From Lutjanus erythropterus (taxonomy: Eukaryota; Chordata; Actinopteri; Lutjaniformes; Lutjanidae), in assembly GCA_020091685.1 (NCBI GenBank), contig CM034610.1, positions 11,468,746 through 11,532,745 of the forward strand: a stretch of DNA of 64,000 nucleotides, written 5' to 3'. Shown here piece by piece: positions 1 through 11,473 of the stretch. Under the pieces are notes generated by a model that was not told the DNA's origin, made no database searches, and saw nothing but the letters and a program-made list of their open reading frames with translations. The translations under genes and the position numbers were made by a program. The stretch's first letter is position 1; each line of letters opens with the position of its first letter.

Positions 1-629
1 CGATAGTGTGAAAGGACTGTACTTACTGTACTAAAAGCCTTTTGTTCCTGTTTAATTAGCCGAACAGTAATTACCCGAAGGCAGGAAGTGCTGTTTGGGA
101 ATGAAGATGTGTGACTTTTAATTAGGCCTCCTGAGAGAGTAATGATTTCCACCTGGAGAATTAAAGCTCCTCAGGCTCAGCGATGACGTGTTTTATTTTG
201 GCTACAGATGCGGAGGGTAAAACTAGAGGTCAGAAACGGAAAGAGAATGATTGTGTTTCATAATTTTCCCTCAAACTCTGCCTCTGCATTTAGCCGCCTT
301 GGATAAATACAAGCCTGATGCCAAAACAGACAGTGTAAAGCGTAGATAAAACAGAATTCAATGGCTTATCCTTTTCGACCTATAATATACATCACCTTTT
401 CTTTTAACAACGCTCGGTAAGCATTTGGTAACGAGGACACTAACTGTGTTATCAAAACTGGAATATGGCCAAGTGCAATATCTAAATCATAGAACCAGAA
501 CCAAATTGCAATTTTGCATGAGCAAACAGCATGATAATGAAGTACTGTAGTGCTGCATAGACGCCTTGGCCTAAAAATCTTGTGCAGATAAAAGAAAACA
601 TGTCAATGAAAACAATGTCACTTTGTCAT

Positions 630-760
630 GATTTTCATAGTTTTTTATTTCAGTGAAAATTAAAATGCAAAAATAATAATTTCCACTAATTGTACCACAT
701 ATTGCAATCTCAGTTAAAATAATCATAATATGACTTTTTCACCATATTGTGCCGCCCTGT
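630..760. repeat. Dispersed repeat, copy 1 of 2
   Basis: The stretch with TTTCCACTAATTGTACCACATA and AATCATAATATGACTTTTTCACC closely resembles the stretch at about 10430-10570 (CCCACTAATTGTGAATCATAT and GTCACAATATGATTATTTT). Both end in a TGTGC(C/A)GC sequence typical of an old fish repeat. Confidence 0.55.
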
Positions 761-960
761 TACCCACAAATATTCTTTAAGATCACTTTCCCAACTTTCC
801 CAGTCTTTTGTTGCCCCTCTCCAAACTTTTTTGAAACTTGTCACATACATCAAATTCAGAATGAGTGTATATTTACAAAAAAATTAATAAAAATCATTGC
901 ATTCTGTGCATATTTGCACAACGTCCCAGCTTTTTTGGAATCAGGGTTATATTTAGTTCT
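750..960 (+). repeat. Short non-autonomous DNA transposon copy (Tc1-linked family)
   Basis: Starts near CAAACTTTTTTGAAACTTGTC and ends near CCAGCTTTTTTGGAATCAGGG. The same end sequences occur at about 16330-16560, at about 8880-9265 (one end only) and, inverted, at about 34120-34300. These are copies of one interspersed family. Confidence 0.6.
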
Positions 961-3900
961 CTAGATTTTTTTTAATCACCAAGAAAAATAAGGAAAAATA
1001 CATTCAGATATTTCTCTTGACATTAATAAGCCCCAGCTCACTGTGAATGATCATTTAGAATCACTTTAGTTTATTAGAGCTGTTGATGTTTTCATGAGCT
1101 GCTCTGTCATTCCGAGTGCTTTGACATCTACCACAAGATATTCAGGCCTGTTAGCGCTCTGTGTGTGTGCGCGCTTGTTCTTGGTGTGTTTGTGTGCTCA
1201 AGTGTTGTGTTGAGAGATTTGAAGCAGCAGGAGGGTCTCCGAGTTCATGAAGTGTTCACTAAGTACGGGTTAAGGTTGGCCACTCGTAAAACACTCAAAT
1301 GCACACCCCGGCTGTGGCAAACATCTGATGTCACAGCTGGCATCAGGTGACTTCAGGTAAGCAAATATAATCAGTGCCAGCAGGTATGCGGGACGGGAAT
1401 CCCTGCTGTTTTTCTAACATATTCGTATGTTACAGTAGCAGTTCATCAGACATAGTATGTGGACAATAAATTTACATGTAAACACCAAAAGAGAAAAATA
1501 AATTTAAAAAATAAAGTATCTGAGAATATAAAAAATATATACAAGGCTTTTACATATTACATATTAGGCTTTTTCTCCCCAGGTTCAGGTAAAGGAAACA
1601 GTACTGGACAAAAATATACAGTTGTTCTGGCTTCTGGTAAACTGGAGGCATGTGTAGACTTTTTCAAAAATGTGTGTGTGGCTCCCAATCACAGTCATTT
1701 GTTTTTTATGTGTTATTCTCTTAATCATATTTTCATTAAAAACAAAAGCCACTTTCTGTAATAGTTTGAAGCAAAAGCACAGATTGTTTTTTTTGGTATG
1801 GAGTCCAGTATGCAGGGAAGTGAATGCACTATTTACATTGTCCCCGCCACCCTGCAGTATGAAAGGGAACAGGATGTCCTGTGTATAGAGGGTCAGGTCA
1901 GCCTGCAGGAGGATGTGGTTCAGGCCTGATGTTCCACTCAGCCTGGTTCTGGTATCATCTCCCAGCACTGTATCCATTATCTGGAACTGAGGCCATTTCA
2001 CGCCAGTGATGAATATTTAAAGGGCTGATTTCATTTTCATGGTATGATGGATTTACAGCAGGAGCATTATGTGGCATGAATGGGTCTGTCTGTTTTGTTG
2101 TGTATTTTTAAGATCCAGAATTTTACTTGTACACATTTAAATTACAGTTAAATTTAAATTGAGGGGTCTTAATGTCTTTAAGTACCAGGTATTTTTACAA
2201 AAGCAGCTTATTTTATTTAATTTTCCTCCTAATTACTAGATGTTTCAGGACATCCCTGTGTTTTTCCTGCTCTCTTTGTGATATTGGTTACTTGTAATTT
2301 TGGCCATCATCACAATTATGTTAATTCTACAGTCGCTGGGTTTAAATTGCCCTGATTAAATTCATAAATCCATAAAATGTATAAAGCTTTCCTCTGCGTC
2401 TGCTTGACGGGGCTAACTGCTCGCTGAAGATAATAAGTAAGAAAAAGGGACAGAGACAAAAGAATAAATGAAGGTGTGGGAGGATTTAATTCTGCATTAA
2501 TGTGCTCTGCGTTGTGTGGAGGCTTCTATGTTTTTCGACTGGATGCAGAGTTGAGCTGACGCATTCTCTGTTGGGCTCCAAATGTGTGTGCGCTACGTGC
2601 GGAAGCCCGCTTTACCTGACATCACAGTGCCCAGCAGGCTTTGCGAGGCAGGAGGCCGTCACATGATTGGTCATCTGATGTATAGTGTCATTGATCTCCT
2701 CATTTCTGTCCCGCCTGTTAACCGTACAGTTTCTCTCTCTGTGGGATGCTTCATGCCAGAAACTAGACCCTGTTTGATGTCATACATGAATCACCGGGAG
2801 GGTCACTGCTGCTGCTGGCACACCGCCCAGCAGTGTTTCCATACCAACAGGTTCCTCGGCCCTGGTCACCGTGGGGAATCAGAGGGACTCCTGGGAGGTC
2901 ATCATCTCTTACAGCCATATATGAATATGTTCTGTGCATTAGACTGAGCAAATCATCAAACAGGCTACTTAAGATGCTTTTCATATAATGGATTTAATGT
3001 GCATGTACCCTTTTCTCCCGCTGTCCTTGCCTTTAATTTATTTCCCTTAAATTATAACTTTGTAAAAAAAAAAAAAAAAAGAATAAAGGCACACATAGCC
3101 CGCTGTGCCCATTTCATGTGTGTGCCTCATTCTCTTTTAGTAAAGCAGGTGGCAGCATCTATAACATTAGCTGTAACATGGAGCGATGAGAAGTCATTCA
3201 GTCAAATGGCACCCACCAGTAGAAGAAGAAGAAGAAGCATGAGGATGCAAAGATAGATGAACGTGAGAGGGGTATGGTACCTGCTAAATATCTTGCATTT
3301 ATCTCACCAAATGCGAAAAGCTTTACCCGTACTTGATGAAGAGCATCGTCAGTCAAAGTCATACTGTGTGTAAAACATGGCAAAAAGATTTTAGTGCACC
3401 ACATGGAGGGAAAAGTGATGTGAGCCTTCATGAACAAACCGCCAAGCATAAGCACACCCAAGACAGAGCACCAAAAAATGTCCCTTTTTAAATTGTTGTT
3501 AAATTCTGAAGCTTAAAGAAGCTATAACCAATACTTTTATAATAACAATGTATTCAATTACAATGTGAAAGGGATCGCTCATGGCGATGACCCACTGACT
3601 CTAACTAAAGATGGATGATGCATTAAATAACTAATTATAGCCAAACTGATCAAAAAAAACAAAAAAAACAGTCAAACATCAGTGTGATAAAATCACAATC
3701 TAAAATGACAAGAACCATCTTTGGGAAAAGTTAACAGTTTGGCCCATGTCCTGGTCACTAAATTATAGGCGGTGGGGTTTATTACCTATACTGCAGCCAG
3801 CCACCAGGGGGTGAGATATTTTGGCTTCACTTTTGGGGAGCTTTCATGTCGTCCATCTTTATATATTTCAGTGTGATGAATCTACAGAATCTGCTGTTCC

Positions 3901-4546
3901 ATTCGGCTTTATGGAACTTTATAGTAAGTCTCAACTCATTGTTTACCTGTCTGACCTGAAACTTTATTGTTTTGGTTCACTCTCACCACTCTAACAGAGT
4001 TCTTTTCAGCTGGGCAGGCAGCTATTTTTAATGAAAAAGCTTCTAAAAGCCACTGTACACTACCTGTCCACCACCAAACAGCAGACACACACAGTTAGCA
4101 ATGAGCTGGTGAGTGTAGAACAGGTAAAGATCCAGATGTTTCCCTGCGGAGTTGGTAGAGACCAAAAACGTGCTAAAAGAAATGAGTCTGACCTGGTGAT
4201 GTTGATGTGTGGTGTCATGTTTCTGCCAGCTCTCGGCATGTCTCCTTTTACCATGACTGTAATGTACTTCAACTGTAAAAATCAATATATTGCACTAATT
4301 AATCAATATAATATGTATTTTAGTTGGGTTGTGGTCTGTCATAAAATGGCTGGGGGAGACTATTCTGTTGTTATCATGAGCTGGCGTGAGAAATTCATTG
4401 AATTAATGTTGTTTGTTTGAGCTTGATTTTCTGTGCAGTTCTGTAATGAAGTGCTTTTAGACAAATGACTCTCTGATCGTTTCATTGATGGATCTAACTG
4501 GAAACCTTTTTTTTTTTTCAAACTGCTGTGTCTTGTCTCTGTCCAG

Positions 4547-4759
4547 GCTCTCTGACTGTGGGCCTAGTCCGGCAGTGCCAGACTATCCACGGCCGGGACC
4601 GGACCTGCATCCCCCCGCACCTGCCCCCAGAGTGGATCACCACGCTGTTCTTCATCATCCTGGGCATCATCTCCCTCACTGTCACCTGTGGTCTGCTGGT
4701 GATGTCACGCTGGCGCCGCGAGGCCGCCCGATATGCCCGATGGATTGCCTTCACGGGGA
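4547..4759 (+). CDS. mosmo: mosmo coding exon 2
   Basis: Preceded by a T-rich tract and the acceptor GTCCAG, followed by the donor GTAGGT. It starts two bases into a glycine codon and ends one base into the next methionine codon. It covers the extracellular loop with RQCQTIHGRDRTC and the second membrane helix. Confidence 0.95.
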
Positions 4760-6639
4760 GTAGGTTTTAACCATCATTATGAATATTGAAGCCATAAAGC
4801 TGCTCTTAATTCACACTAATACTTTTAATCTGTTCATTTCCAACTGGTATCTAACTGCAGCTTGAGGCAAAACTGCCCGCTATAGTTTCTAAAATACCTG
4901 TGAAAGTAAAAGATGCTACTTAAGAATCTCCTGTGAAATAAATGGAGCTTACATAGACATCAGAATTAGGCGTTTCATTTCAGGTCAGCTTTTAGACTGG
5001 TAATTATGAACATCTTGACAAAGTGACTGCGGAGGAGCTCTAATTGATGTGGCGGTTTCTATTTTTACAGAAAAGAGACAGAGTTTGTCTATTAGAGAGG
5101 ACCAGAGGAGGAGCTGTGCTTCACTCGCCTCTAAATATAGAAAAATATGAAGCAGGTTCTCATGAGTAGACCATCAGTACTGGAAGGCAGTTTTTAGTTC
5201 CAGGGACAGTTTTTCTACACACATTTAAATTCCTGAAAGCTGCCTTGAAAGATGGTAAAGTTCCCCAGATTCTGAAGAAGAGTTGTGGGTTTGTCAGGAA
5301 AACCCAAATGTTTAATGTTGAAACAAGAGTTGAGTTTAGAGCACTGTTTTTTAAATTTTTTTTGTAAGACAGACCCCCACAGCCACGGCAGATGAACTCA
5401 AGCAGCCCTTAATTGACACTGACTTTTATTTAAACTTTTTTCCCAATGCCTTAAGCTAACTATTTCAACTCTCTTAGCTATCTGTTTTATCATTTTATCA
5501 TCATTTTATTTATTACATTTAGCTATAAAACCCCTCCATTTAACTGTTTAGCTATTTAACTATTATTGCTATTCTGTTAAGCTAACCATTTTAACTGTTT
5601 ATCCATTACTTGAAGCTAACAATTCTAGCTGATAATCTATTACTTGTAGCTATCTGTTTATTTATTCCTTTAAGGTAACTTTTTAACAGTTTATCCATTT
5701 CTTTAGCTATTTCAACCATCAATTACTTAGCTAACGTAACTATTTGAACTGTTTAGCCATCACTTTTAGCTAATTCCACAATTTATCCTTTATTTTTAGC
5801 TAACTCCTTTAGCTATTTTAACCATTTATCTATTATGTTTAGCCATAAGATTCCTCCATTTACCTTTAGCTATTTAGCTATTAGCTCTGTTCTATTAAGC
5901 TAATTTTACCATTACTTTTATCCTACTATATGAACCTCTTATCACTTAACTTTAAGCTAACAATTTTACTTGTAGCTATCTGTTCCATGTTATCTGTTAC
6001 TTTGAACTATTTCAGCATTTCACTTTTAGCAAACCGTTTCAACCATTCACAAGACCTTTAATATTTACACATTACTTACGTAGTTCACCATTCACCCACT
6101 ACCCTTTAAGTTAACTTTTTAACCCTTTATCCACTACTTTAGGCATTTCAACCATCTACCACTTAGCTAATGTAACGGTTGAACTATTTGCACCACTGAT
6201 GCGTTACTTTAGCCATCACATTTAGCTAACTATATCCAACATTTATCTATTACTTGGTTGACTTGCTAACTACTTTCCATGCACTCTCAACACGTGGTAT
6301 GCAGGTGTTGCAGCTGACTTTATATTTGGACGTATTTCTTTTCAATTTAAATAATAATTTATGTTAATTTGTTAAGCTGCTTCACTGTCTTTCCTCATAC
6401 TCCATGGTCTAGAGGGGATGTTAATGGCCTGTGCTTGTTTTTCCTCTGTCACAGTGGTCCTATTCTGTATGGCTGCCCTCATATTCCCAATCGGCTTCTA
6501 CATCAACGAGGTTGGAGGACAGCCATATAAGCTCCCCAACAACACAGTGGTGGGCTCCTCCTATGTACTCTTTGTTCTGTCCATATTTTTCACCATAGTG
6601 GGACTGCTGTTTGCCGGGAAGGTATGCTTACCTGGCTGA
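4547..6639 (+). CDS. mosmo: Modulator of smoothened (MOSMO), coding exons 2 and 3, 5' partial
   Basis: MOSMO (C16orf52, Attenuator of Hedgehog) is a small four-pass membrane protein. It works with MEGF8 and MGRN1 to remove Smoothened from the cell surface and cilium, lowering Hedgehog sensitivity. Two exons are visible: 4547-4759 and 6455-6639. The first encodes LTVGLVRQCQTIHGRDRTC, a membrane segment around TLFFIILGIISLTVTCGLLV, and the stretch ending WIAFTG. The second encodes LFCMAALIFPIGFYINEVGG, then LPNNTVVGSSYVLFVLSIFF and the C-terminus AGKVCLPG before TGA. Both agree almost residue for residue with the human protein as I know it (167 aa). The junction codon is split A|TG and gives Met, as in human. 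Exon 1 is outside the window, so the N-terminus is missing. No disabling change is visible. Confidence 0.95.
4760..6454 (+). other. mosmo: mosmo intron 2
   Basis: A 1,695-base intron, GTAGGT to CACAG. Its right half is filled by the degenerate AGCTA repeat annotated separately. The rest shows no structure I recognise. Confidence 0.85.
5440..6270. repeat. Degenerate AGCTA-type tandem repeat
   Basis: About 800 bases are made of loosely repeated units such as TTTAGCTAACTATTT, AACTGTTTATCCATTAC and TTAGCTATTTAACC. They occur every 25-40 bases with much drift. All lie on one strand with the same T-rich bias. No open frame is preserved, so this is an old minisatellite-like array inside a mosmo intron. 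Confidence 0.7.
6455..6639 (+). CDS. mosmo: mosmo last coding exon
   Basis: Begins after CTCTGTCACAG. The first two bases complete the split Met codon. It encodes helices three and four and ends ...AGKVCLPG TGA, the same C-terminus as human MOSMO. Confidence 0.95.
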
Positions 6640-7265
6640 CACATCCTCCTCCTCTTTTTGTATCTTTGGAGAAACACCACCTATTGGAGGCAAACTGTGT
6701 TGAACTTGACTCATCTGTGGCAGTGTTGGAAGTGTCATCGGAGCAGAACAAAACTGACAAGCACCTGTTTGTGTTTTTCTCCTTTTGGATGACTCGCCAC
6801 AATTCTCGTAATGGGAGTGGAAATCATTGTGTTCCATCCGTCCATCTGTTTGTTCAGACACCGAGCGGTCGAAGAGAGCTCTGAAACGGCCCCCATGGTC
6901 CGTCCGGAACGATGAATGTGAGGTGATGAGCGGACAGGAGAGCATTAAAATACATGATGGAGAAGAACAAAAACGTCAGGACTTTCAAGGGAGCCTTTGC
7001 AGTATTATCTGTCATCTCAAAATTTATCGACAAACTGTTCTCGTCCCGTCGACCAAGATGCACATGCTGAGATTAGACTGATGTCAGGCCTGATACTGGC
7101 CAAAGCACCAAATATCGGCCAGTCACTTCCAATATGATGGAGGTTCTTCCCTGAACACAGCTACATGGAACAATCTGTAATATATAGACAATGAAGTTTC
7201 ACTTTCTCTACACATTTTATTTATTTGTTTAATTGTTCAGTTATGTTTTTTGTAAAGGTATTTTT

Positions 7266-7271
7266 ATTAAA
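7266..7271 (+). terminator. Possible mosmo poly(A) signal (ATTAAA)
   Basis: The common variant ATTAAA occurs 627 bases after the mosmo stop codon. Position is the only support. Confidence 0.3.
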
Positions 7272-7694
7272 AGGGCCTAATGTATCCCAGAGTTTCCCTG
7301 CCATTAATGTATGTGGTGGATCACTTTGCCTTAAGGAGCTGTTAACCTCAAAATAACTATCATATTACTGCGTTTCATAGGATCAGTTCTCAAATTCTGG
7401 ATACACGAAATGTTTTAGCATAAAAATGTTAGAAGTTGAATGTAAAATGGGTTATCAGTTGTCCAAAATGATTGGTATTGTTTAACAATCAAAAATTTGT
7501 CAGTTAAACTCCTCTCTTCATAACCGTGCTTCCACCCACAGTACCCAAACCGTTTAAGCCCAGGAACTACTTTTCAAGGAACTAAAAGGTTCTGTTGTTG
7601 TCTGCGTTTTGCTAAAGATCAGCAAAGATTAGGCAAATTAGTCCACTGATGTATGAAAAAGCGATGTGTGTTTTTACATCGTTTTTTGCACATG

Positions 7695-8062
7695 TCTAGA
7701 GCTGCAACAATTAGTCAGTTAGTTGATTAAAAGAAAATTAATTGCCAACTATTGCCAACTATTGCCATCATTTTTCAAGCCAAAATGTCAAACATTTACT
7801 GGTTCCAGCTTTTTAAATGTGATAATTTGCTGCTTTTCTTTGTCATTTATAATAGTCATAAAGTGTAAATGAAGAGTCTTTTGGTTTTGGACAGTTGGTT
7901 TGACAAAAGAAGCAATATGAAGACGTCATTTTGTGCTCTGGGAAATTGTGATGAGCATATTTCATACTTTTTTGACATATTATAGACTAAATGGTTAACT
8001 GATCAATTCTGAAAATAATCGTCAGATCTGCTGATAATAAAAATAATTAGTTGCAGCCCTAC
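7695..8062. repeat. Fish interspersed repeat ('gagctgcaacaattag' type)
   Basis: Begins GAGCTGCAACAATTAGTCAG and ends ATAATTAGTTGCAGCCCTA, so the two ends are complementary (GCTGCAAC... / ...GTTGCAGCC). Inside are TTTGCTGCTTTTCTTTGTC and TTTTGGACAGTTGG. Related pieces lie at about 13690-13850, 24820-25060 and 25360-25480. Confidence 0.65.
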
Positions 8063-8879
8063 ACACGACTATACGACTAGAATTTATGGTTGATTCATAT
8101 GTCATGTACCTTCCTCTGTAACTCCACGCTGATGTTTTGAAGCACTGAACAAAAAACAAAGTGGTTTGTGGCTGTGAAATTTTAAAGTGGTGGCTGAAAT
8201 AAATTGTTGTGAGTACTCAGCCAATCAGAAATGTTCAGCAGTGCAAGCCCCACCCCCAACCTTTCTGTACTTTTGGAAAGTCCTTCCCCCCGAGCAGGGG
8301 CTTTTGGGAGATAAATAATCTCCCTGGAGACTTAATTTAGACCCTGGTCCCTGCGAGTTCCCCCCAGAGGTTCCTAGTCCCTGGGGAAGGTTCCCGTGGT
8401 GGCGAATCTTTATCGAGGTGAGTACTGTATAGTTGTATACTTGGATGTGTTGCAGGACGATGAGTTGGTCTCCAAAAAGCTGTGGAGCTAAACCTTCAAC
8501 AGTCATAGCTTTGATATTTCAAGTGATGTAGTGAATGTATTATTCACCGTTTTGAGCATTTCCTGTTGTTTAAACACTGTATCAAGAAATGACTGAATAT
8601 GACTAGTTTGTTTTATACATTGGGGACGTCGATGCCTACTTCATTTCTGTATAAATGAACAGACAGCCAGTCTGTGTCACTTTTTAGAAGCACTGTGATG
8701 TTCTTGACTGAGCATGGAGGATCTCATCTCATTAAAAATGACTCATTGCAACGCTGATTGTCTCATCAATTTGTTTTAACAGTTTCTTTTAGAACACTAT
8801 TTTACTTTAAATATTTACACAGTTCACTGTTTGTTCAGCTGCACCTGAAGCTCAAGTTGTTCACACGAAAAACAGCATT

Positions 8880-9265
8880 TTTTTTCTTTCTAAATTTGTA
8901 GTGACATATTGTATATTTGAAAACCAACATAAAGCCACTGTTCTGTGAAACATTTTTTAAAACTTCAGCTGAAGGTTTGCATGTTTTTTCTCTGAGTTGA
9001 GAACATTCTTTGACCTCTTGGGTCCAGAGAAACCGACTGAGTGTCTGGATGTTGATATATGGCTTTTGCTTTGGATGGTAAAGTCTTGACTTGCAATTGT
9101 AGATGCAGCAAAAAAAACAAGAGTTTATTAGTTTAAACATTAAATATCTTGTCTGTTTGCTATATCTAATACACAATACACGTCGAAAAGGATTTGGAAA
9201 TCATTGCATTGTTTTTATTTACATTTTACACAGAATCCCAACCATTCTGGAAGTGGGGTTTGGAG
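8880..9265 (-). pseudogene. Tc1/mariner-like transposase remnant with one terminus
   Basis: On the minus strand a frame contains LYHPKQKPYINIQTLSRFLW. This resembles the segment after the paired helix-turn-helix of fish Tc1-like transposases (LYHAKRKPY...). The frame is cut short and degraded. The right side, about 9180-9265, carries the same terminal sequence as the short family at 750-960 and 16330-16560 (GAAAAGGATTTGGAAATCATT and ATTTACATTTTACACAG). It is therefore a broken copy that may link the short elements to a Tc1-like parent. Recognition is from memory of the family, so confidence is moderate. Confidence 0.45.
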
Positions 9266-10429
9266 TTAAAACTTGACATTTTTGGTGATACTTGATGTTA
9301 ATTAGCCAAAATGAATCTTGCTTTTTGTCCTTATTTATCTGCAGTGAGGCAGAGCATGTTTAGAGCACAGTCTCACACCCACTTTTCATCTTGCGTCTGT
9401 GTGGATGTTTAGGTTGCCATAGGAACACCTTTGAAAATGATTGTTTTTCTGACAAAATCCAGTCAGCTATGGGTGTGGCGGCAGCAGCAGCAGCAATCCG
9501 GTCATTCGTTAAAGGTTGCATCCCACCTCTGCCCACATCTGCTGCCAAATGAACCGCCCTTGACCTTCAAGCCGAACCTCATAATCACAAGCGCTGCTAT
9601 TTTAAGCCCCGAATATGTTTTTGTCTAAGTGTTTCTACTTTGTCCTTTTTTGGCAAATGTTTCCATCCTCAGAGCAATAAACAAAGTAGGAGGAGAGAAA
9701 GACTTGTTCTGGTGCCACAATATGATGAGTAGCCTCCCTCTCTCCTCTATGGAAAACTGCCAAATTTAAATAGGTAACGAGGACATACTCGAAGAATGAA
9801 ACACATTTTAAAATTGACGCTTAAATATCTAAAAATAGCATCTTTGAGAGGTATTTCAGAATATTAACAGAAGTTCTTTTGAAACAGATCAGATCCATAA
9901 AAAATCCAGACACAGTATTTTTAAGCATATGACAGATTTATATGAGGGATAAGATAATTTGACACCTTCCTTAGGCCTAATCAGACTCATTGCATGGTAT
10001 GACAGCATGTTGAATGGACACATTAAGAGCAAGATTATAGCTCATAAAAAACAAAACAGTAACTCAATCAACAGATTAAAAAAAAGTAATTTATACTGAG
10101 TGCCAGTGTAGGAAGCTAAGGAATGTACCACTGTGGACAAGGTCAGCAGAAAATTGTATTTTAGGTGCATAAAAAAAAAAAAATCAATACCAGTTTAAGT
10201 GGACACTATATTTAGAATATTTTCACTGCTTTTCTTTGCCATCAGACAGTCTTTTCTAATGGGAAACCACTGTAACATAAACCAAATATTGCACTCTCAA
10301 ACCAACCGAACTCCAAACTCAGTTATTTTATCTTGCAGAACACAGAGTTGCTGGTGTACCGCTGCTTTCATCAGTTACTTTGTGTTATTGTTGTTTGTTT
10401 GGTAGACCCCAACAAACATCACATTATTG

Positions 10430-10570
10430 TTATATTTTTGTCAGTGAAAATGAAAAGTTTGACACAAAAATGATCATTCCCACTAATTGTGAATCATATT
10501 ACAATCACAATATCTGTCAAAATAGTCACAATATGATTATTTTGGTTTGTTTTACTATACTGTGCAGCTC
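10430..10570. repeat. Dispersed repeat, copy 2 of 2
   Basis: Second copy of the element at about 630-760, same orientation, with matching CACTAATTGTG and CACAATATGATTATTTT blocks. Confidence 0.55.
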
Positions 10571-11159
10571 AAGTGACGACCGGCATCTACTGTAGGTAAT
10601 CCACTTAAAAAAATCTGAACTATTCCTTGTGGTGATGATCATACCACTTCATTCTCCAACTGAGCTGAAAATACAGACAATAAGTTACTGCATCAGTTTA
10701 ACATTTTATAAGCAGTCACATGGAACAAACACTAATTTTGTTCAATAGAAAAATATGCATATGATCTAACACTGTAAACATTCAAAAACAATGAACAGAT
10801 ACAGCTTACATCAAATAAATGTGCATAATTAAAAATACAGAAGTGGAATGTAGTGAGATTTAAAATCTATATATTTAAAGTAATATAAGTAAAGTAATAA
10901 AGTATTGTTCTTAAACTGTGAACTCATCAGTTTAGTTTGGCACAGACTTCATTATGACAATCATCTGACCATGAGGAAACACTTCAGTTCTCACCACAAG
11001 AGGGCGTACTTGATCAAATTTAAGTCAGAGTAGGGCACTACTTCACTTACAGCACAATGTTCAATCTAAGGCAGATTTAACGACATTAAACTGATGACAC
11101 TCTCTTTTAAAACAGTTGGAAACATCTCGAATTCAACATCTTTGATTCAACCGTTGTAT

Positions 11160-11165
11160 TTTATT
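11160..11165 (-). terminator. tmem235: Likely tmem235 poly(A) signal (AATAAA)
   Basis: Canonical AATAAA on the minus strand about 55 bases past the tmem235 stop codon. Confidence 0.5.
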
Positions 11166-11219
11166 ATAACATTTTTGGCCTTTTCTAAGGCAGAACCACG
11201 CGGCTGCATCTCTTACAGT

Positions 11220-11473
11220 TCAGTACAGTTCAATGATCCCCATCTTCAGTGTGTTGGATCCACTGTGCTTCAGCTTGAGCATTCGAGCAGCCACAAGCAG
11301 CAGAACGCCGGTGAGGAACTCCATGCCGTAAGACAGCCAAGCCAGACCCAGAGACCAGCCGAAGGAGGTGTGAACATACGCCAGACCCTCTGGGCCCACC
11401 CGCCTCTCTGTCTCAGCCAGGGCCTGGTACGAGTAGATGATGTAGAGGCTCACACCAGAGAGGGTCAGCAGAC
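11220..11473 (-). CDS. tmem235: tmem235 exon 3 (stop codon)
   Basis: Starts after CTCTCCAG. The join reads CYFFIC-S-LLTLSGVSLYIIYS, equivalent to human [21 protein letters not shown]. Ends KMGIIELY TGA. An AATAAA on this strand at 11160-11165 lies about 55 bases beyond the stop. Confidence 0.92.

Larger units (their letters stand above)
1..4546. other. mosmo upstream/intron 1 sequence, no coding exon seen
   Basis: I find no coding exon here. The first MOSMO exon (about 36 residues in human) was looked for and not seen, so it probably lies before the window and this stretch is intron 1. It is AT-rich. It holds dispersed repeat copies at about 620-960, a poly-A run near 3064-3080, an AGA run near 3221-3237 and a CTCF-like motif near 3801. 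The short open frames here look like chance. Confidence 0.6.
6640..11219. other. mosmo 3' UTR and gap before tmem235
   Basis: No gene is seen. The first part is probably the mosmo 3' UTR, with an ATTAAA at 7266 as a possible poly(A) signal, though the human gene has a long 3' UTR and the end is uncertain. The rest holds repeats: fish-type AAC/GTT repeat sequence at about 7695-8062, GGAACT-rich flanks at about 7550 and 8330-8400, a Tc1-like remnant at about 8880-9265, and a copy of a dispersed element at about 10430-10570. A CTCF-like motif lies at 10994. Confidence 0.6.
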
